Shown here: one piece after another, positions 10,080 to 18,564 of the stretch | Position numbering within the stretch: the first letter of the stretch is position 1 | Layout of the letters: each line of letters starts with the position of its first letter | Origin: Trachelipus rathkii | Lineage: Eukaryota; Arthropoda; Malacostraca; Isopoda; Trachelipodidae | Direction: 5' to 3' | DNA: 22,500 nucleotides | Assembly (NCBI GenBank): GCA_015478945.1 | Contig: JABUQX010007630.1 | Coordinates: 1-22,500 of the forward strand | Made by a program: the position numbers and the translations under genes | The notes under the pieces: model-generated | What the model saw: only the letters and a program-made list of their open reading frames with translations | Databases searched by the model: none | Told to the model about the DNA's origin: nothing

Positions 10080-10740
10080 AATTGTTAATATACAATGCGG
10101 GCATGAGAGGTGAGCAGTATCGACTAAATGTTAAAGTTTTTATAGTCGATATTTAATGTATGATAGGGGGCAATACTAGTAGTCTTTCATCTCCCAATAT
10201 GTCTCAAGCTTTTCAGATAAGTTCTTTCTACTGAAGCAGTAAACACGGGTCCAGTATTTTGCAACAAGATGTAAATTTTGGAAATTGTGACTGCGAACAA
10301 ATAATAGTTCGTTATTGCTGGCTTGTTGGAGACTCTTTGTTTCAGCCATGTTTCAAATTCATAAATCCATCTGCTTTTACTAATCTTCTAGTAGGCATTT
10401 CGAAGATCTTCCTTGTAAAATATTACACAATACTTTTATCTTCTCATATGGAACATTACACCTATTCGATTTGATTTTTTGGGAAGAAAATATATTTTTT
10501 ATGCTTTTTAGAAACTCTCTCTAAATGCTGATATTAAATCATGCCAAAATGGATATAGAAATGGAGTGTAACAATAAAAGTTATTGGTGGGTGTGAAGTA
10601 GGAATTGTTGAGTTCTGTTTTTTGGAACTTGTTAATTCTTGGTACAATAATTCATAGCCAGCTCTGATGCACGCTGACGACTTCTTCAAAATCCTGAATT
10701 CTAAATGGCATTTTTCTCTGAATGGTTCAATTTAGTTTTA
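10080..10740 (-). pseudogene. Degenerate hAT-family transposase relic, C-terminal part
   Basis: Minus-strand frames give ordered hAT blocks. KKSSACIRAGYELLYQEL (about 10,640-10,690) lies ahead of TPFLYPFWHDLISAFRE (10,511-10,569 region), which fits the Y....F.PFLDHLISEL block upstream of the dimerisation domain. RWIYEFETWLKQRVSNKPA (10,316-10,372) fits the W.......W region. ISKIYILLQN (10,256-10,285) runs into TGPVFTASVERTYLKSL (about 10,205-10,255), which fits the F.NI..LL...PV.TAS.ER+FS..+.IK signature of the hAT C-terminal dimerisation domain. Stops and frameshifts separate the blocks. The order and spacing suggest the hAT group related to the 52-kDa-repressor-like proteins (from memory, not a search). 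The N-terminal zinc finger and most of the catalytic core are missing. Confidence 0.75.
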
Positions 10741-10853
10741 GACTAAAGGAACTTACGAGATTTGTTTGATAGCGACGAATTATAATAAAATCATTAACCT
10801 CTGCTTTAGTATTATTAACAGATATGATCACTGTAAAATTTTTAGTGTCTGAA

Positions 10854-10900
10854 GAATTTCGGGGGGGGGCGCTGCCCTTTGGCCCCCTGGATAAGCCTGT
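10854..10900 (-). mobile_element. Probable GC-rich terminus of the hAT relic
   Basis: A run of nine G is followed by GCGCTGCCCTTTGGCCCCC and TGGATAAGCCTG. Read on the minus strand it begins CAGGCTTATCCAGGGGGCC, which resembles the CAGGGGCG-ATCCAGGGGG type of hAT terminal inverted repeat I know from animal genomes. It sits upstream of the transposase relic in the correct orientation and directly abuts a TA array, so no target-site duplication can be read. A clear partner repeat was not found. The islet at 9,629-9,685 is a candidate. Confidence 0.5.
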
Positions 10901-11048
10901 ATATATTAAATATATATATAATATATATATATATATTATTATTTATATTATATAATAAATATCATATATATATATATAATATTTATATATCTATATAATA
11001 TAATATATTATATATAATATTATATGATATATATATATATATATATTA
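10900..11048. repeat. (TA)n array at the centre of palindrome C
   Basis: TA-dominated DNA lies between the hAT end and its mirror. It is strongly self-complementary by nature and could extrude a cruciform. Confidence 0.85.
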
Positions 11049-11317
11049 TGTAAAGAAGGAAGTGTGCGCTTAATAGTTGGACGGAGGATAAATGGTAAAA
11101 GGGGCGTGGTTGTAACTGGATGGCGGACTAAATTTTTTCCAAAGAGTTCGATAAGACAAACAGACTAACTAACGGACGAAATGCTTAACTTGTAATTCAT
11201 TAATCTCATTAAGAAGAAAGAGAAAAAGGAACGGGGAAGGATTAAAAATAATCAACTCAACACAAAGTTCTCCAAATTTTATTTCATCTAAGCATAGGCT
11301 TTGTTTGGTAAAAATTA
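11049..11317. other. Right arm of palindrome C; no readable gene
   Basis: Purine-rich on the + strand, this mirrors the hAT terminus and the first part of the hAT island. No transposase block is readable here in any + frame, in contrast to the left arm. Confidence 0.5.
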
Positions 11318-11420
11318 AACTATATATATAAATATAGTATGTATATATTATATTATATATATATATATATATATACTTATATTAATATATATATATATAT
11401 ATTAATATATAATATATATG
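11318..11420. repeat. (TA)n array, right arm of C only
   Basis: About 100 bases of TA repeat have no matching array at the mirror position in the left arm near 10,680. This fits a late microsatellite expansion or insertion. Confidence 0.8.
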
Positions 11421-12397
11421 ATTCAAAAGGAACCATCGCGCTTATAGGAGCGGGTGCTGCATGCATGTGACGCAACCTGTGTGTATCTACGCCTAGTGGT
11501 ATTGTTTAGTTAATTAAAGATTAGATAACTAATAAAAGATATTTGACTAAAGATAAGATTTTGAACATGAAAAGATCTCATAAGACGATATAAACGTGAA
11601 CAAATAGAATTATTGAAGAACTTCACATTTTATGTTCAAATAAATAAAAATCTCTTTTTCTGATTATCCCATCGGGATCATAAAATGCTTTCTAATTTTA
11701 ATGTGCTTTAAAACATTTGACATAAGTATTAAAGATTATGTGACAAAGTAAAAGTTATTAATCATGAAATTTAAACTATGGTTGATCTGTACTGAATTTT
11801 TACACCGATCGCACTGTATCGCCGCACGCCCGGGATACTAATTTTCTTCCCTTCAACACTCGAATGGTGCGGCAGACTGCCCTAGGCTAGTTAAAATACA
11901 ATATGATTTGTGATAAAACTGGCTTATTCTATTTAATTTCTCTCTTTCTCCCTGACGAAGATATATGTATGCAAAAACGTTGTGTGACCTATTTTCTTTT
12001 CTCATTTTTCACCCTTGCGTTACATTAAGTCGCCATTAACACTCCGATCAGCTCCTGGGTATCTAAGATATTTTAGGTGTTAGGATCTTATAATAGGCTT
12101 TGAACAAAGTTGTCGAATGGAGAATCTTAAAAAGAAAAAAAAAACAAACGTGGCGGCTGCAATTTATTTTCTTTCCAAATTACAATTATGTACGTTTGTG
12201 TCAACTTAATTATGTACGTCCTTTCATGCTTTCGTGCGTGCAGCTCGTTAAATTATCTTTTAATAATGTTGTCTCATTATTTATATTTAGAAAAAAATAA
12301 AAAAGTCTATGCCTGATCACGACGAGGCATGTGCGCGAACCACACCACCAAACATAATAATCCCCTCGCGGCGAAACACCCACAACCACATACATCA
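11421..12397. other. Unassigned island; no gene seen
   Basis: This is mixed sequence with a GC-richer patch at about 11,805-11,890. A perfect 12-bp direct repeat, AATTATGTACGT, occurs at 12,184-12,195 and 12,208-12,219. Small overlapping open frames at 12,100-12,300 (+) and 12,210-12,398 (-) have no family features. Its beginning may be the outer right arm of palindrome C. No RNA gene or transposase motif was recognised. Confidence 0.4.
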
Positions 12398-12520
12398 CAC
12401 ATTATATAATTATACTAATATATATATATATATATATTATATTTATAGTATATACTATATATAATATATATTAATATATATAGTATATTATATATATATA
12501 AATATAATATATAGTGGATA
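12398..12520. repeat. (TA)n array
   Basis: TA and TATAATATA words are the only content. Confidence 0.85.
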
Positions 12521-12617
12521 TATAGATTGTGGCCTATACTCATATTCAAAAACTAAATGCTCACGCGAAAGCGAATACATTGTCTGGATTGCTGGTGCAA
12601 TTTTAGTGCGGAGAATG

Positions 12618-12648
<31 letters not shown>

Positions 12649-12884
12649 ATTTATATATTTATATATAATATTTATAATACTAATTACAAAACTACTGTTA
12701 CTCAGTTACATTGTTTGGAATTGTAAACATTTGGATAGGTACATGTAAAAAAATAAAAAAATAAAAAAAATTATTTGTTAATGAATTATGTAATAATGAT
12801 ACGTAGCCTTTTAGAGACTTATTTTGGTTCTCGTAAAGAATAGACTTTCTATTAATTTGCTTTTTTTTTATCTAAAGAATACCC
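12521..12884. other. Short AT-rich pieces with poly-A; no gene seen
   Basis: This holds an 18-A run at about 12,619-12,636 followed by a TA tract to 12,680, then AT-rich non-repetitive sequence with AAATAAAAAAATAAAAAAA near 12,750-12,770. An A-run joined to TA repeat can be a retroposon tail, but no body is recognisable. Confidence 0.4.
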
Positions 12885-13075
12885 CAAGGTATCGCAGATG
12901 GCGGAGTTCGGGGTCTCCTCGCTTCGGGGGAATCGGGTAGGAAGATTCCGCCCCGGGAGGGTCCCAGAACCCGCTCTTGTATTTGGTGTCGCGGGTCTCG
13001 CCCTCCCTTAAGGGTATTGGAAAACGCTCCCCCTGTGTCTCCCGTCGGCCGAGCCCCTTGCCGTGTAGTAACTTT
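12885..13075. other. GC-rich islet of unknown origin
   Basis: About 190 bases are clearly GC-rich inside an AT-rich window, with CCCCGGG and GGGTCC-type words and several G and C runs. A minus-strand frame at 12,868-13,080 (70 codons) is open across the whole islet and is rich in R, G, P, E and K. It shows no domain and the composition alone suppresses stops. It could be a fragment of a mobile element, a tandem-repeat unit or foreign DNA. It is bounded by ordinary AT-rich sequence and a TA array. Confidence 0.45.
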
Positions 13076-13165
13076 AACAATAATATATAGTAATATATTT
13101 TTCTTATATATATATTATATATATATATATATATGTATAATTAATATATATATTATATTATTAGT
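13076..13165. repeat. (TA)n array
   Basis: TATATA words follow the GC-rich islet. The 90-codon frame at 13,017-13,289 (+) runs through this array and is a translation artefact of repeat DNA. Confidence 0.8.
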
Positions 13166-13290
13166 CCTGCTCCTAAAAAAAAAAAAAGATAATTATTTAT
13201 TTATTATATTTTTTTTTTACTTTCTACTATCTTTCTTGTCAGTCTCCGTTGTTCTCCCTTTTCGTGTACTATGTAGTTTTTTGAGATAAT

Positions 13291-13293
<3 letters not shown>

Positions 13294-13326
<33 letters not shown>
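13294..13326. repeat. Poly-T run of 33
   Basis: There are 33 consecutive T. On the minus strand it would be a poly-A tail of a retroposed sequence ending here. I see no AATAAA signal at the right distance and no recognisable SINE or LINE body, so it is called only as a homopolymer. Confidence 0.9.
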
Positions 13327-13330
<4 letters not shown>

Positions 13331-13432
13331 GTTTCCGCAATAAATTTACACCAGATTCAGCAATCGTTTCTTCGTGTAGCTAGTATTTTGAGATTGAGTT
13401 ATGGCCCACAATTCCAATCTTGCATTCTATAT
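13327..13432. other. Short non-repetitive segment; no gene
   Basis: About 100 bases separate the poly-T run from a TA array. Its reverse complement loosely resembles the start of the sequence at 22,455-22,480 (ATGCAAGAT against ATGTAAGAT). If real, palindrome D would extend beyond the window. The match is too short to rely on. Confidence 0.3.
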
Positions 13433-13598
13433 AGTATTATATAATATGATTATATATAATATGATATATAATATATAATATATATATAATATTATTATAT
13501 AATATATATTATATTATATTTCATTATTATATGATATATTATGATTACGATAATATATTATATATGATAATTTAATAATATATATATATATAATATAC
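13433..13598. repeat. (TA)n array bordering palindrome D on the left
   Basis: This TA/TAATA array ends where recognisable D-arm sequence begins at 13,599. The right border of D at 22,297 is also a TA array (22,300-22,450). Confidence 0.85.
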
Positions 13599-13892
13599 GG
13601 GAGGAACAGTTTGATATTTGAACTGGAGACTGAAAATTGCCTCTTGCGAAGTCTTCTTTTTCTGTATCATAGACAGAATCGGGGCAGGTGGATCTCAATA
13701 TATCGATACTTGCAATCAAACAAATCATTACTCCGTGCAGTACAAGAGAACCATTTTTTAGCATCTAAGAATTCTTCCTCGAAACTTTATCTCACAGAAG
13801 TCCATATCGTTGAGTTTTTAACATAATTTTCAAATGGAGATTCGAGTAAGACATGTAGTTAAGCTCGAAAACGGAGAATTAATTTGAATTAT

Positions 13893-14001
13893 TAAATATA
13901 TATATTTTATATCTATATATATATTATATAATATATATATTATTATATATTATATATATATATATATTTATATGATATATATATATAGTATTTATCTATA
14001 T

Positions 14002-14036
<35 letters not shown>

Positions 14037-14050
14037 TTATATATTATAGC
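13893..14050. repeat. (TA)n array in D left arm (mirror 21,850-22,015)
   Basis: TA-dominated tract of about 160 bases, with an array of similar length at the mirrored place of the right arm. Confidence 0.9.
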
Positions 14051-14867
14051 TAATCTTAGAGTGGTGAGAATACAAAGTGGGGGTTAGTGTTATTTTATTT
14101 CAATGTATCTTGAAGACGGGCATATGGGCCTAAATTTGAAGAATGATTGTTTGTATTAGGATCTCTATCAGTGTCGTGCGACTTTGTCACTGGGGAACGC
14201 AAGATGTCCACTTTACTTATAGTATTTTCTCTTAGTAAAAAGGATCAAGTATAAAGAATGTTTCGACGAATAATCGATTATTAAATTGTATTTCATGTGG
14301 ATTTGTTCTTTCTCCAAATGTTTTTTTTCTTTTTGTTTTTTTTTTGTTTTTTCCTATATTTTTTAGCCCATAATTTTACTTTTTTCCTAGCTGTTTTTTG
14401 AGTGTCTATGCCTTGTTTGTTCTTTCCTATCTGCTCGTGTATCCTTGACGCGCCGCGGCAGGTTCTTGTTTATATTTTCCCTCTAAAAACCCCTTTTAAA
14501 CACTTCCCTAGTCCATCAATTAGCCTTGCTACTTAGTTCATTTGTTTACTTTTGTTTTTATTCTTCCTATCACTATTTAATTCTCGTTTAAATTCTTTTA
14601 CTTTTCTCGTAAATGGAATTATTAATACGTTTAGTTTTTTAGGTTTAATCAGTTGTTTTAAGCCTCGAACAATCCTAATAACGCACTTTTCCCTCCTTTT
14701 CCCCCTTTTCCCCCTTTTTCGGGAAATTCAGTAAATTGGGGGATTTACCCAAATTACTAGACTAAGTGGTTTTCCTCGTTATCGGTGGAAGTCCGATCTC
14801 GAGTTTGCTACAGTTCCTAAAAGTGAATGATGGCGACGAGATTCATAATATTACATTATAGGCTCTA
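14051..14867. other. D left arm non-repetitive block; no gene seen
   Basis: This block mirrors 20,996-21,849. It holds a T-rich stretch (14,318-14,350), the conserved CCGCGGCAGGTTC near 14,452-14,465, and C-runs at 14,691-14,714 whose mirror is a set of G-runs at 21,143-21,181. The 60-codon frame at 14,552-14,734 (+) has no recognisable features. No transposase or other protein motif was read. Confidence 0.5.
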
Positions 14868-15076
14868 GTTATATATATATAGTATATAAGTAATATATAT
14901 ATAAATATATATTATATATATATTATTATATAATAATATAATTAGTTATATATATTATATTTAATATTTATATATATATATAATATATTATATAATATAT
15001 ATTATTTTATAATTATATATAATATATATATTAATTATAATAATTTATATAAATTAATAAAATATATTATATATAT
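14868..15076. repeat. (TA)n array in D left arm
   Basis: TA, TAATATA and TTATA words lie immediately left of the GC block. The mirrored region of the right arm is one continuous TA array, 20,580-20,995. Confidence 0.9.
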
Positions 15077-15156
15077 GCCCATCCCCTCGCCGGTCATTGT
15101 TTCTCTATCGTTCCGCACCCTCGGCCTGCCTTAGGCGGCGCACTGCTCTGTCTCTA
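15077..15156. other. GC-rich block present only in the left arm of D
   Basis: About 80 bases, including GCCCATCCCCTCGCCGG and TAGGCGGCGCACTGC, lie between two TA arrays. The right arm has only TA array at the mirror position. This is an insertion on the left or a loss on the right after the inverted duplication. No terminal repeats, duplicated target or open frame can be read. Confidence 0.6.
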
Positions 15157-15290
15157 TAATATATATTATAATATTATATTAATATATAATATTATTCTAT
15201 ATATATATATTTAATATATAAATATATATTTTATTATATCTTTATATATTATATATAATATTATAATATATATATTATATAATAAGTTCA
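15157..15290. repeat. (TA)n array in D left arm
   Basis: TA array on the other side of the GC block, ending at TAAGTTCATTCATTCG. The sequence that follows (15,291-15,420) mirrors about 20,455-20,580. Confidence 0.85.
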
Positions 15291-15420
15291 TTCATTCGTG
15301 ATATTGTTGCAGAATAGTTACATGATATAACAATAATAATTAATAGGATATACATAATTATTATAACTTAAAATCATTGGTGCTTATTTGTATTTTTATT
15401 CTATTTAGTTAGTTTGGAAT

Positions 15421-15545
15421 AGTTCTATATTATTATATTATATGTATATATACTAAATAATATATATATTATTATTATTATATATATATATATATATATA
15501 TTATATCTATAAATATATATTATATATTAATATATATTTTAGATG
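15421..15545. repeat. (TA)n array in D left arm (mirror 20,265-20,455)
   Basis: TA and TATTATTA words, with a (TA)n run at 15,481-15,501. The right-arm counterpart is longer. Confidence 0.85.
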
Positions 15546-15856
15546 GCAACTTTTATAGATGTAAATATATAAGTATTTGTATACATATCTTGAGGTAATA
15601 CATTACTGTATATATATATATTATAGAAATTGCACTTTTTAAAAGGATAATAATCTATAAAATATTTAACATTCTCCCCAAAGTTTGTTAATTCGACTAA
15701 ATTTGAAACTGTGTTCGTGTCCAAGATCAGTTTTGGGGTAATAGGTTTCACAAATTTTGTGATTGTCATTTTTGAGTTAAGTTCGGCAAGTTTTTCTAAG
15801 AAGACTTTCAACTCTTTTAAGTGTTTTTGAAATATTATTTTATAATACCAGTCCAA
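15539..15856 (-). pseudogene. 105-codon open frame in D left arm (unknown)
   Basis: The frame reads outward from the centre of D. It has a lysine- and leucine-rich start (FQKHLKELKVFLEKLAEL) that could form a short coiled coil, then KMTITKFVKPITPKLILDT, then a tail encoded by TA repeat. I recognise no family. The mirror copy at about 20,060-20,265 (+) carries frameshifts and early stops, so only one arm keeps the frame. It overlaps the end of the upstream frame 15,835-16,065 in a different frame. It may be part of a lost element protein or an accident. Confidence 0.22.
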
Positions 15857-16065
15857 GCGGTTACCGCCACTGATATATTAGTGGATATATTTTTCAGTGT
15901 TGTGCTTCGAAAAATAGACGTGGCAAAGGAAAGCGTTAGAGAATGAAAGAGGGAGAATCGATGGCCTTCACTTGTGGCTTTTTTGTTTCGCGATTTATGC
16001 AAATGAAGAAATTGAGGAACGGATCCGCTTGTGATCAAAGTTCGGCTTTTTCGCACAAAAAACAA
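15835..16065 (-). pseudogene. 76-codon open frame conserved in both arms of D (unknown)
   Basis: The frame begins MFFVRKSRTLITSGSVPQF and continues with serine-, leucine- and phenylalanine-rich residues. The mirror frame at 19,831-20,085 (+) begins identically and agrees in most positions for about 50 codons, then departs after SLFHSLTLS. Both read outward from the centre. Close nucleotide similarity of the arms explains the agreement without selection. No signal peptide cleavage motif, membrane segment or known domain is clear. Confidence 0.22.
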
Positions 16066-16130
16066 AATTCACTCATTCTTAATTCAAAAAATTTCAATCT
16101 CTATAATTTTAGTTAAAAACCATATCAATA

Positions 16131-16131
16131 T

Positions 16132-16162
<31 letters not shown>

Positions 16163-16190
16163 CATTTATTTATTTTATTTATTTTACTTA
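16131..16190. repeat. (TTTA)n microsatellite (mirror 19,702-19,769)
   Basis: About fourteen units of ATTT with two breaks. The complementary AAAT repeat lies at the mirror position and is somewhat longer. Confidence 0.92.
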
Positions 16191-16328
16191 TTATTATATA
16201 TTATATTTTTTGGTTTTTTCTCGTTTTTTTGTGTTGTTAATTCTCTCAAATGCAAATTAATTTATTTTAAATATTTTTTATGAAATTTTTTTTTTTCGAA
16301 AAGTCGATGGTAAGATTGATGAATATTT

Positions 16329-16337
16329 ATATTATTA

Positions 16338-16375
<38 letters not shown>

Positions 16376-16453
16376 CTTTTTATTTTATTGATTATATTAT
16401 TATTATTATTATTATATATTATTATTATTATTATATTATTATTATTATTATTA
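16329..16453. repeat. (TTA)n microsatellite (mirror 19,450-19,550)
   Basis: A long ATT/TTA trinucleotide repeat has a TTTTTATTTTATTG interruption. The right-arm version is shorter and more interrupted. Confidence 0.92.
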
Positions 16454-16559
16454 GCTATATGATAAAATGTAAGAGTTTTCTGAGGGTAAAATTGAAAAAG
16501 AAAACGCGAATCCTTATTAGGAAGATAGGGCGGATAGCGCGTAGGTGAGAAGTTTTACC

Positions 16560-16618
16560 GTCTCTCTTCTCTCTCTCTCCCCTCATTCTCTCTTCGTCTC
16601 TCATTCTTCTCCTCTTCT
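16560..16618. repeat. (CT)n-rich microsatellite (mirror 19,295-19,353)
   Basis: An imperfect TCTC tract on the left corresponds to a much purer GAGAGA tract on the right. The two copies have therefore evolved differently since duplication, or one was misread. Confidence 0.9.
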
Positions 16619-16783
16619 TGGTCAATTGGATGCTTCTAACAAGGGCAATGAGATCGATATCTTGGGACGTCACTCGAAGTGACGCTGATTTCACCCAAAT
16701 ATTTGGTGATTTAAGTCGCCTACAAACTTTGTTTGAAAACATTGTTGAGCGTAGTGGCTTTCATTATCTTTTCTCTTCATTTG

Positions 16784-16786
<3 letters not shown>

Positions 16787-16823
<37 letters not shown>
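16787..16823. repeat. Poly-T run of 37 (mirror poly-A 19,077-19,095)
   Basis: There are 37 consecutive T on the left and 19 A, then T, then seven A on the right at the same mirrored place. This run and its position are shared marks of the two arms. Confidence 0.92.
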
Positions 16824-16827
<4 letters not shown>

Positions 16828-17340
16828 GAATTTTTTAAAAATGTTATTTTTTAATATTAATTTTTTATTTTGCTTTTAACTTTTAACCTGATAATACTCA
16901 TTTCAAATCCTTTTTAATATTTTTAAAATATTAATGTTAATAATACTTGTCATTTGGATACTCTAAAATGCCTTTTATTATTTATTAAGTATCGTATTTA
17001 ATGGTCTTAAATATTTATTTTTAATTGGATTTACTTTAAGAATGGTCATAATGTTTTCGTCTTATATTAGAAGAGATCTCAAAATTGTCATTGGAAAGCT
17101 CATATTCCATTTCAATTGTTTTTGCTATCTTTTATGTTTCACAATGATACGTACAGCCACTTTAGTGTAAAAGAGATAAAATGTCAAATTAATTAACTGT
17201 TATTTTGAATAATTATTGCTTAACCGAAGAATATAGGAGGGAGATCCTGAAGTTTCGTTTACTGATGAAATTAAAATATTACAAAAATAAAAGAAAACTA
17301 TACGTTTCACAACCTAAATATTTGCGGAATGAGGATATAA
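16824..17340. other. D left arm inner block; no gene seen
   Basis: AT-rich non-repetitive DNA mirrors 18,565-19,076. Similarity to the mirror is uneven. The part around 17,115-17,180 barely matches 18,715-18,775, while 17,220-17,340 matches well. No open frame of note. Confidence 0.5.
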
Positions 17341-17341
17341 T

Positions 17342-17407
17342 GTGGAAATGATGAAGTACCCTATGTCCTAAAAAGTGGAAATGATAAAGTACCTTATGTC
17401 CTAAAAG
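17342..17407. repeat. 33-bp tandem duplication, left copy of D
   Basis: Two adjacent 33-base units (17,342-17,374 and 17,375-17,407) share GTGGAAATGAT, AAGTACC and TATGTCCTAAAA and differ at three positions. The right arm has the same two units inverted at about 18,501-18,564, so the tandem duplication came before the inverted duplication. The left arm has about 18 extra bases just outside it (near 17,326-17,343), flanked by GGA, that the right arm lacks. Confidence 0.85.
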
Positions 17408-17814
17408 GAAAATATTAATTTAATATTGAATTAAAGAAATTTGTCTTTATAAAAAGTTTATTTCGTTTCTTTTAGCGATTTTTGAACACTTGAAAAAAAT
17501 ATTAGCCGAAGAAATAAATTATAAAATTCCTTTCAGTCCATATATATTTTGTTATCAATTCTTACATACTCACCCACAAAGTACTATCTGGTGTGACTGA
17601 AAACCTAATTTTAATAAAATTTATTTACCTTACCAATATCTGATTAATAAGAGACCGGCAGAGCCTTAGCTAATTATTAGAGGACCAGATATAAGGGTCA
17701 GAAGAAGGGAGCATTTAACCATGTCTAAGTAACCCTTGAAAAGTCTCAAGGGCTTTGACGCTCAGAACTTTGACTACAAGAATGACGCAATGAAACATTG
17801 AATAGTTTCACTAC
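17408..17814. other. Best-conserved part of the D arm; no gene
   Basis: Non-repetitive sequence mirrors 18,095-18,500, with near identity at 17,741-17,814. It contains no open frame and no promoter or RNA signal that I can name. The local conservation could mark recent gene conversion between the arms. Confidence 0.5.
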
Positions 17815-17927
17815 AAATTTCATTTTAAGGAGCTTAGTAGAAAAATACAAACATACATTTCGCGACTCTAAATATTTTCTTTTCAAATTTTATATTCCTT
17901 AAGCCTTTTCTTTTTCTAGTTTATTGT

Positions 17928-17954
17928 GACAGTTAATATAGGTCGATAACTGTC
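17928..17954. repeat. Central hairpin of palindrome D
   Basis: GACAGTTA (17,928-17,935) and TAACTGTC (17,947-17,954) form an exact 8-bp stem with an 11-base loop. The midpoint 17,941 lies 13-14 bases from the centre calculated from the inner arm anchors (17,814 and 18,095). The arms on either side (17,815-17,927 and 17,955-18,094) still align, but only loosely. Confidence 0.8.
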
Positions 17955-18500
17955 CCCAAAATTGTTTTATTTAATTTCATTATTTTTTTTGGAGTAAGAC
18001 AATAATAAAATTTTCTTCTCACTATAATGCTTAAAATAATTATCAGTGAAATTTATGGTTGTATTTTTCAACTCTGGTCCTTAAATTAAAATTCGTAGTG
18101 AAACTATTCAATGTTTCATTGCGTCATTCTTGTAGTCAAAGTTCTGAGCGTCAAAGTCCTTGAGACTTTTCAAGGGTTACTTAGACATGGTCAAATGCTC
18201 CCTTCTTCTGACCCTTATATTGGTCTTCTAATAATTAGCTAAGGCTCTGCCGGTCTCATATTAATCCGATATTGGTAAGGTAAATTAAATTTTATTAAAT
18301 TTAGGTTTTCAGTCACACCAGATAGTACTTTGTGGGTGAGTATGTAAGAATTGATAACAAAATATATATGGACTGAAAGGAATTTTATAATTTATTTCTT
18401 CGGCTAATATTTTTTTCAAGTGTTTAAAAATCGCTAAAAGAAACGAAATAAACGTTTTATAAAGACAAATTTCTTTAATTCAATATTTAATTAATATTTT

Positions 18501-18564
18501 CCTTTTAGGACATAAGGTACTCATCATTTCCACTATTTAGGACATAGGGTACTTCATCATTTCC
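18501..18564. repeat. 33-bp tandem duplication, right copy of D
   Basis: The inverted counterpart of 17,342-17,407 has two units carrying AGGACATA and GGTACT. Small indels distinguish them from the left copy. Confidence 0.8.

Larger units (their letters stand above)
10400..11600. repeat. Imperfect palindrome C (inverted repeat centred near 10,987)
   Basis: The hAT-bearing left side and the sequence at 11,050-11,320 are inverted diverged copies. Anchors are 10,871-10,884 with 11,094-11,109 (AAAGGG core), 10,882-10,896 with 11,069-11,080 (GCTTA core), 10,833-10,846 with 11,127-11,141 (ACTAAA..TTTT), 10,777-10,784 with 11,191-11,198 (TAATTC), and 10,722-10,745 with 11,241-11,257. The sums run from about 21,964 to 21,980. 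Past a TA array at 11,318-11,420, looser matches continue: 10,661-10,674 with 11,459-11,473 and 10,539-10,551 with 11,558-11,570. The inner part is only TA array, so no central hairpin can be defined. Confidence 0.6.
13599..17941. repeat. Palindrome D, left arm
   Basis: The left arm of an inverted repeat over 8.6 kb long is colinear throughout with the reverse complement of 17,942-22,297. Matching marks include 13,640-13,700 with 22,205-22,275, 14,052-14,130 with 21,770-21,845, 14,700-14,820 with 21,030-21,160, 15,846-16,060 with 19,830-20,050, 17,220-17,410 with 18,500-18,685, and 17,741-17,814 with 18,095-18,170. The last pair shows a single mismatch over 74 bases. Similarity is about 94-95% at 17,220-17,740, lower at 16,650-17,220, and about 75-80% in the outermost 280 bases. 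The arm shares poly-T, CT, TTA and TTTA repeats with its mirror. Confidence 0.95.

Noticed and set aside
11952..11985. CTGACGA followed by CAAAAACGTTG, reminiscent of the hammerhead-ribozyme core seen in Penelope-like elements
   Set aside because: The required GAAA after stem II is not present as such and no flanking stems pair convincingly, so no ribozyme is called.
13294..13326. Poly-T of 33 as the tail of a minus-strand retroposon
   Set aside because: No polyadenylation signal at a suitable distance, no recognisable body and no flanking target duplication.
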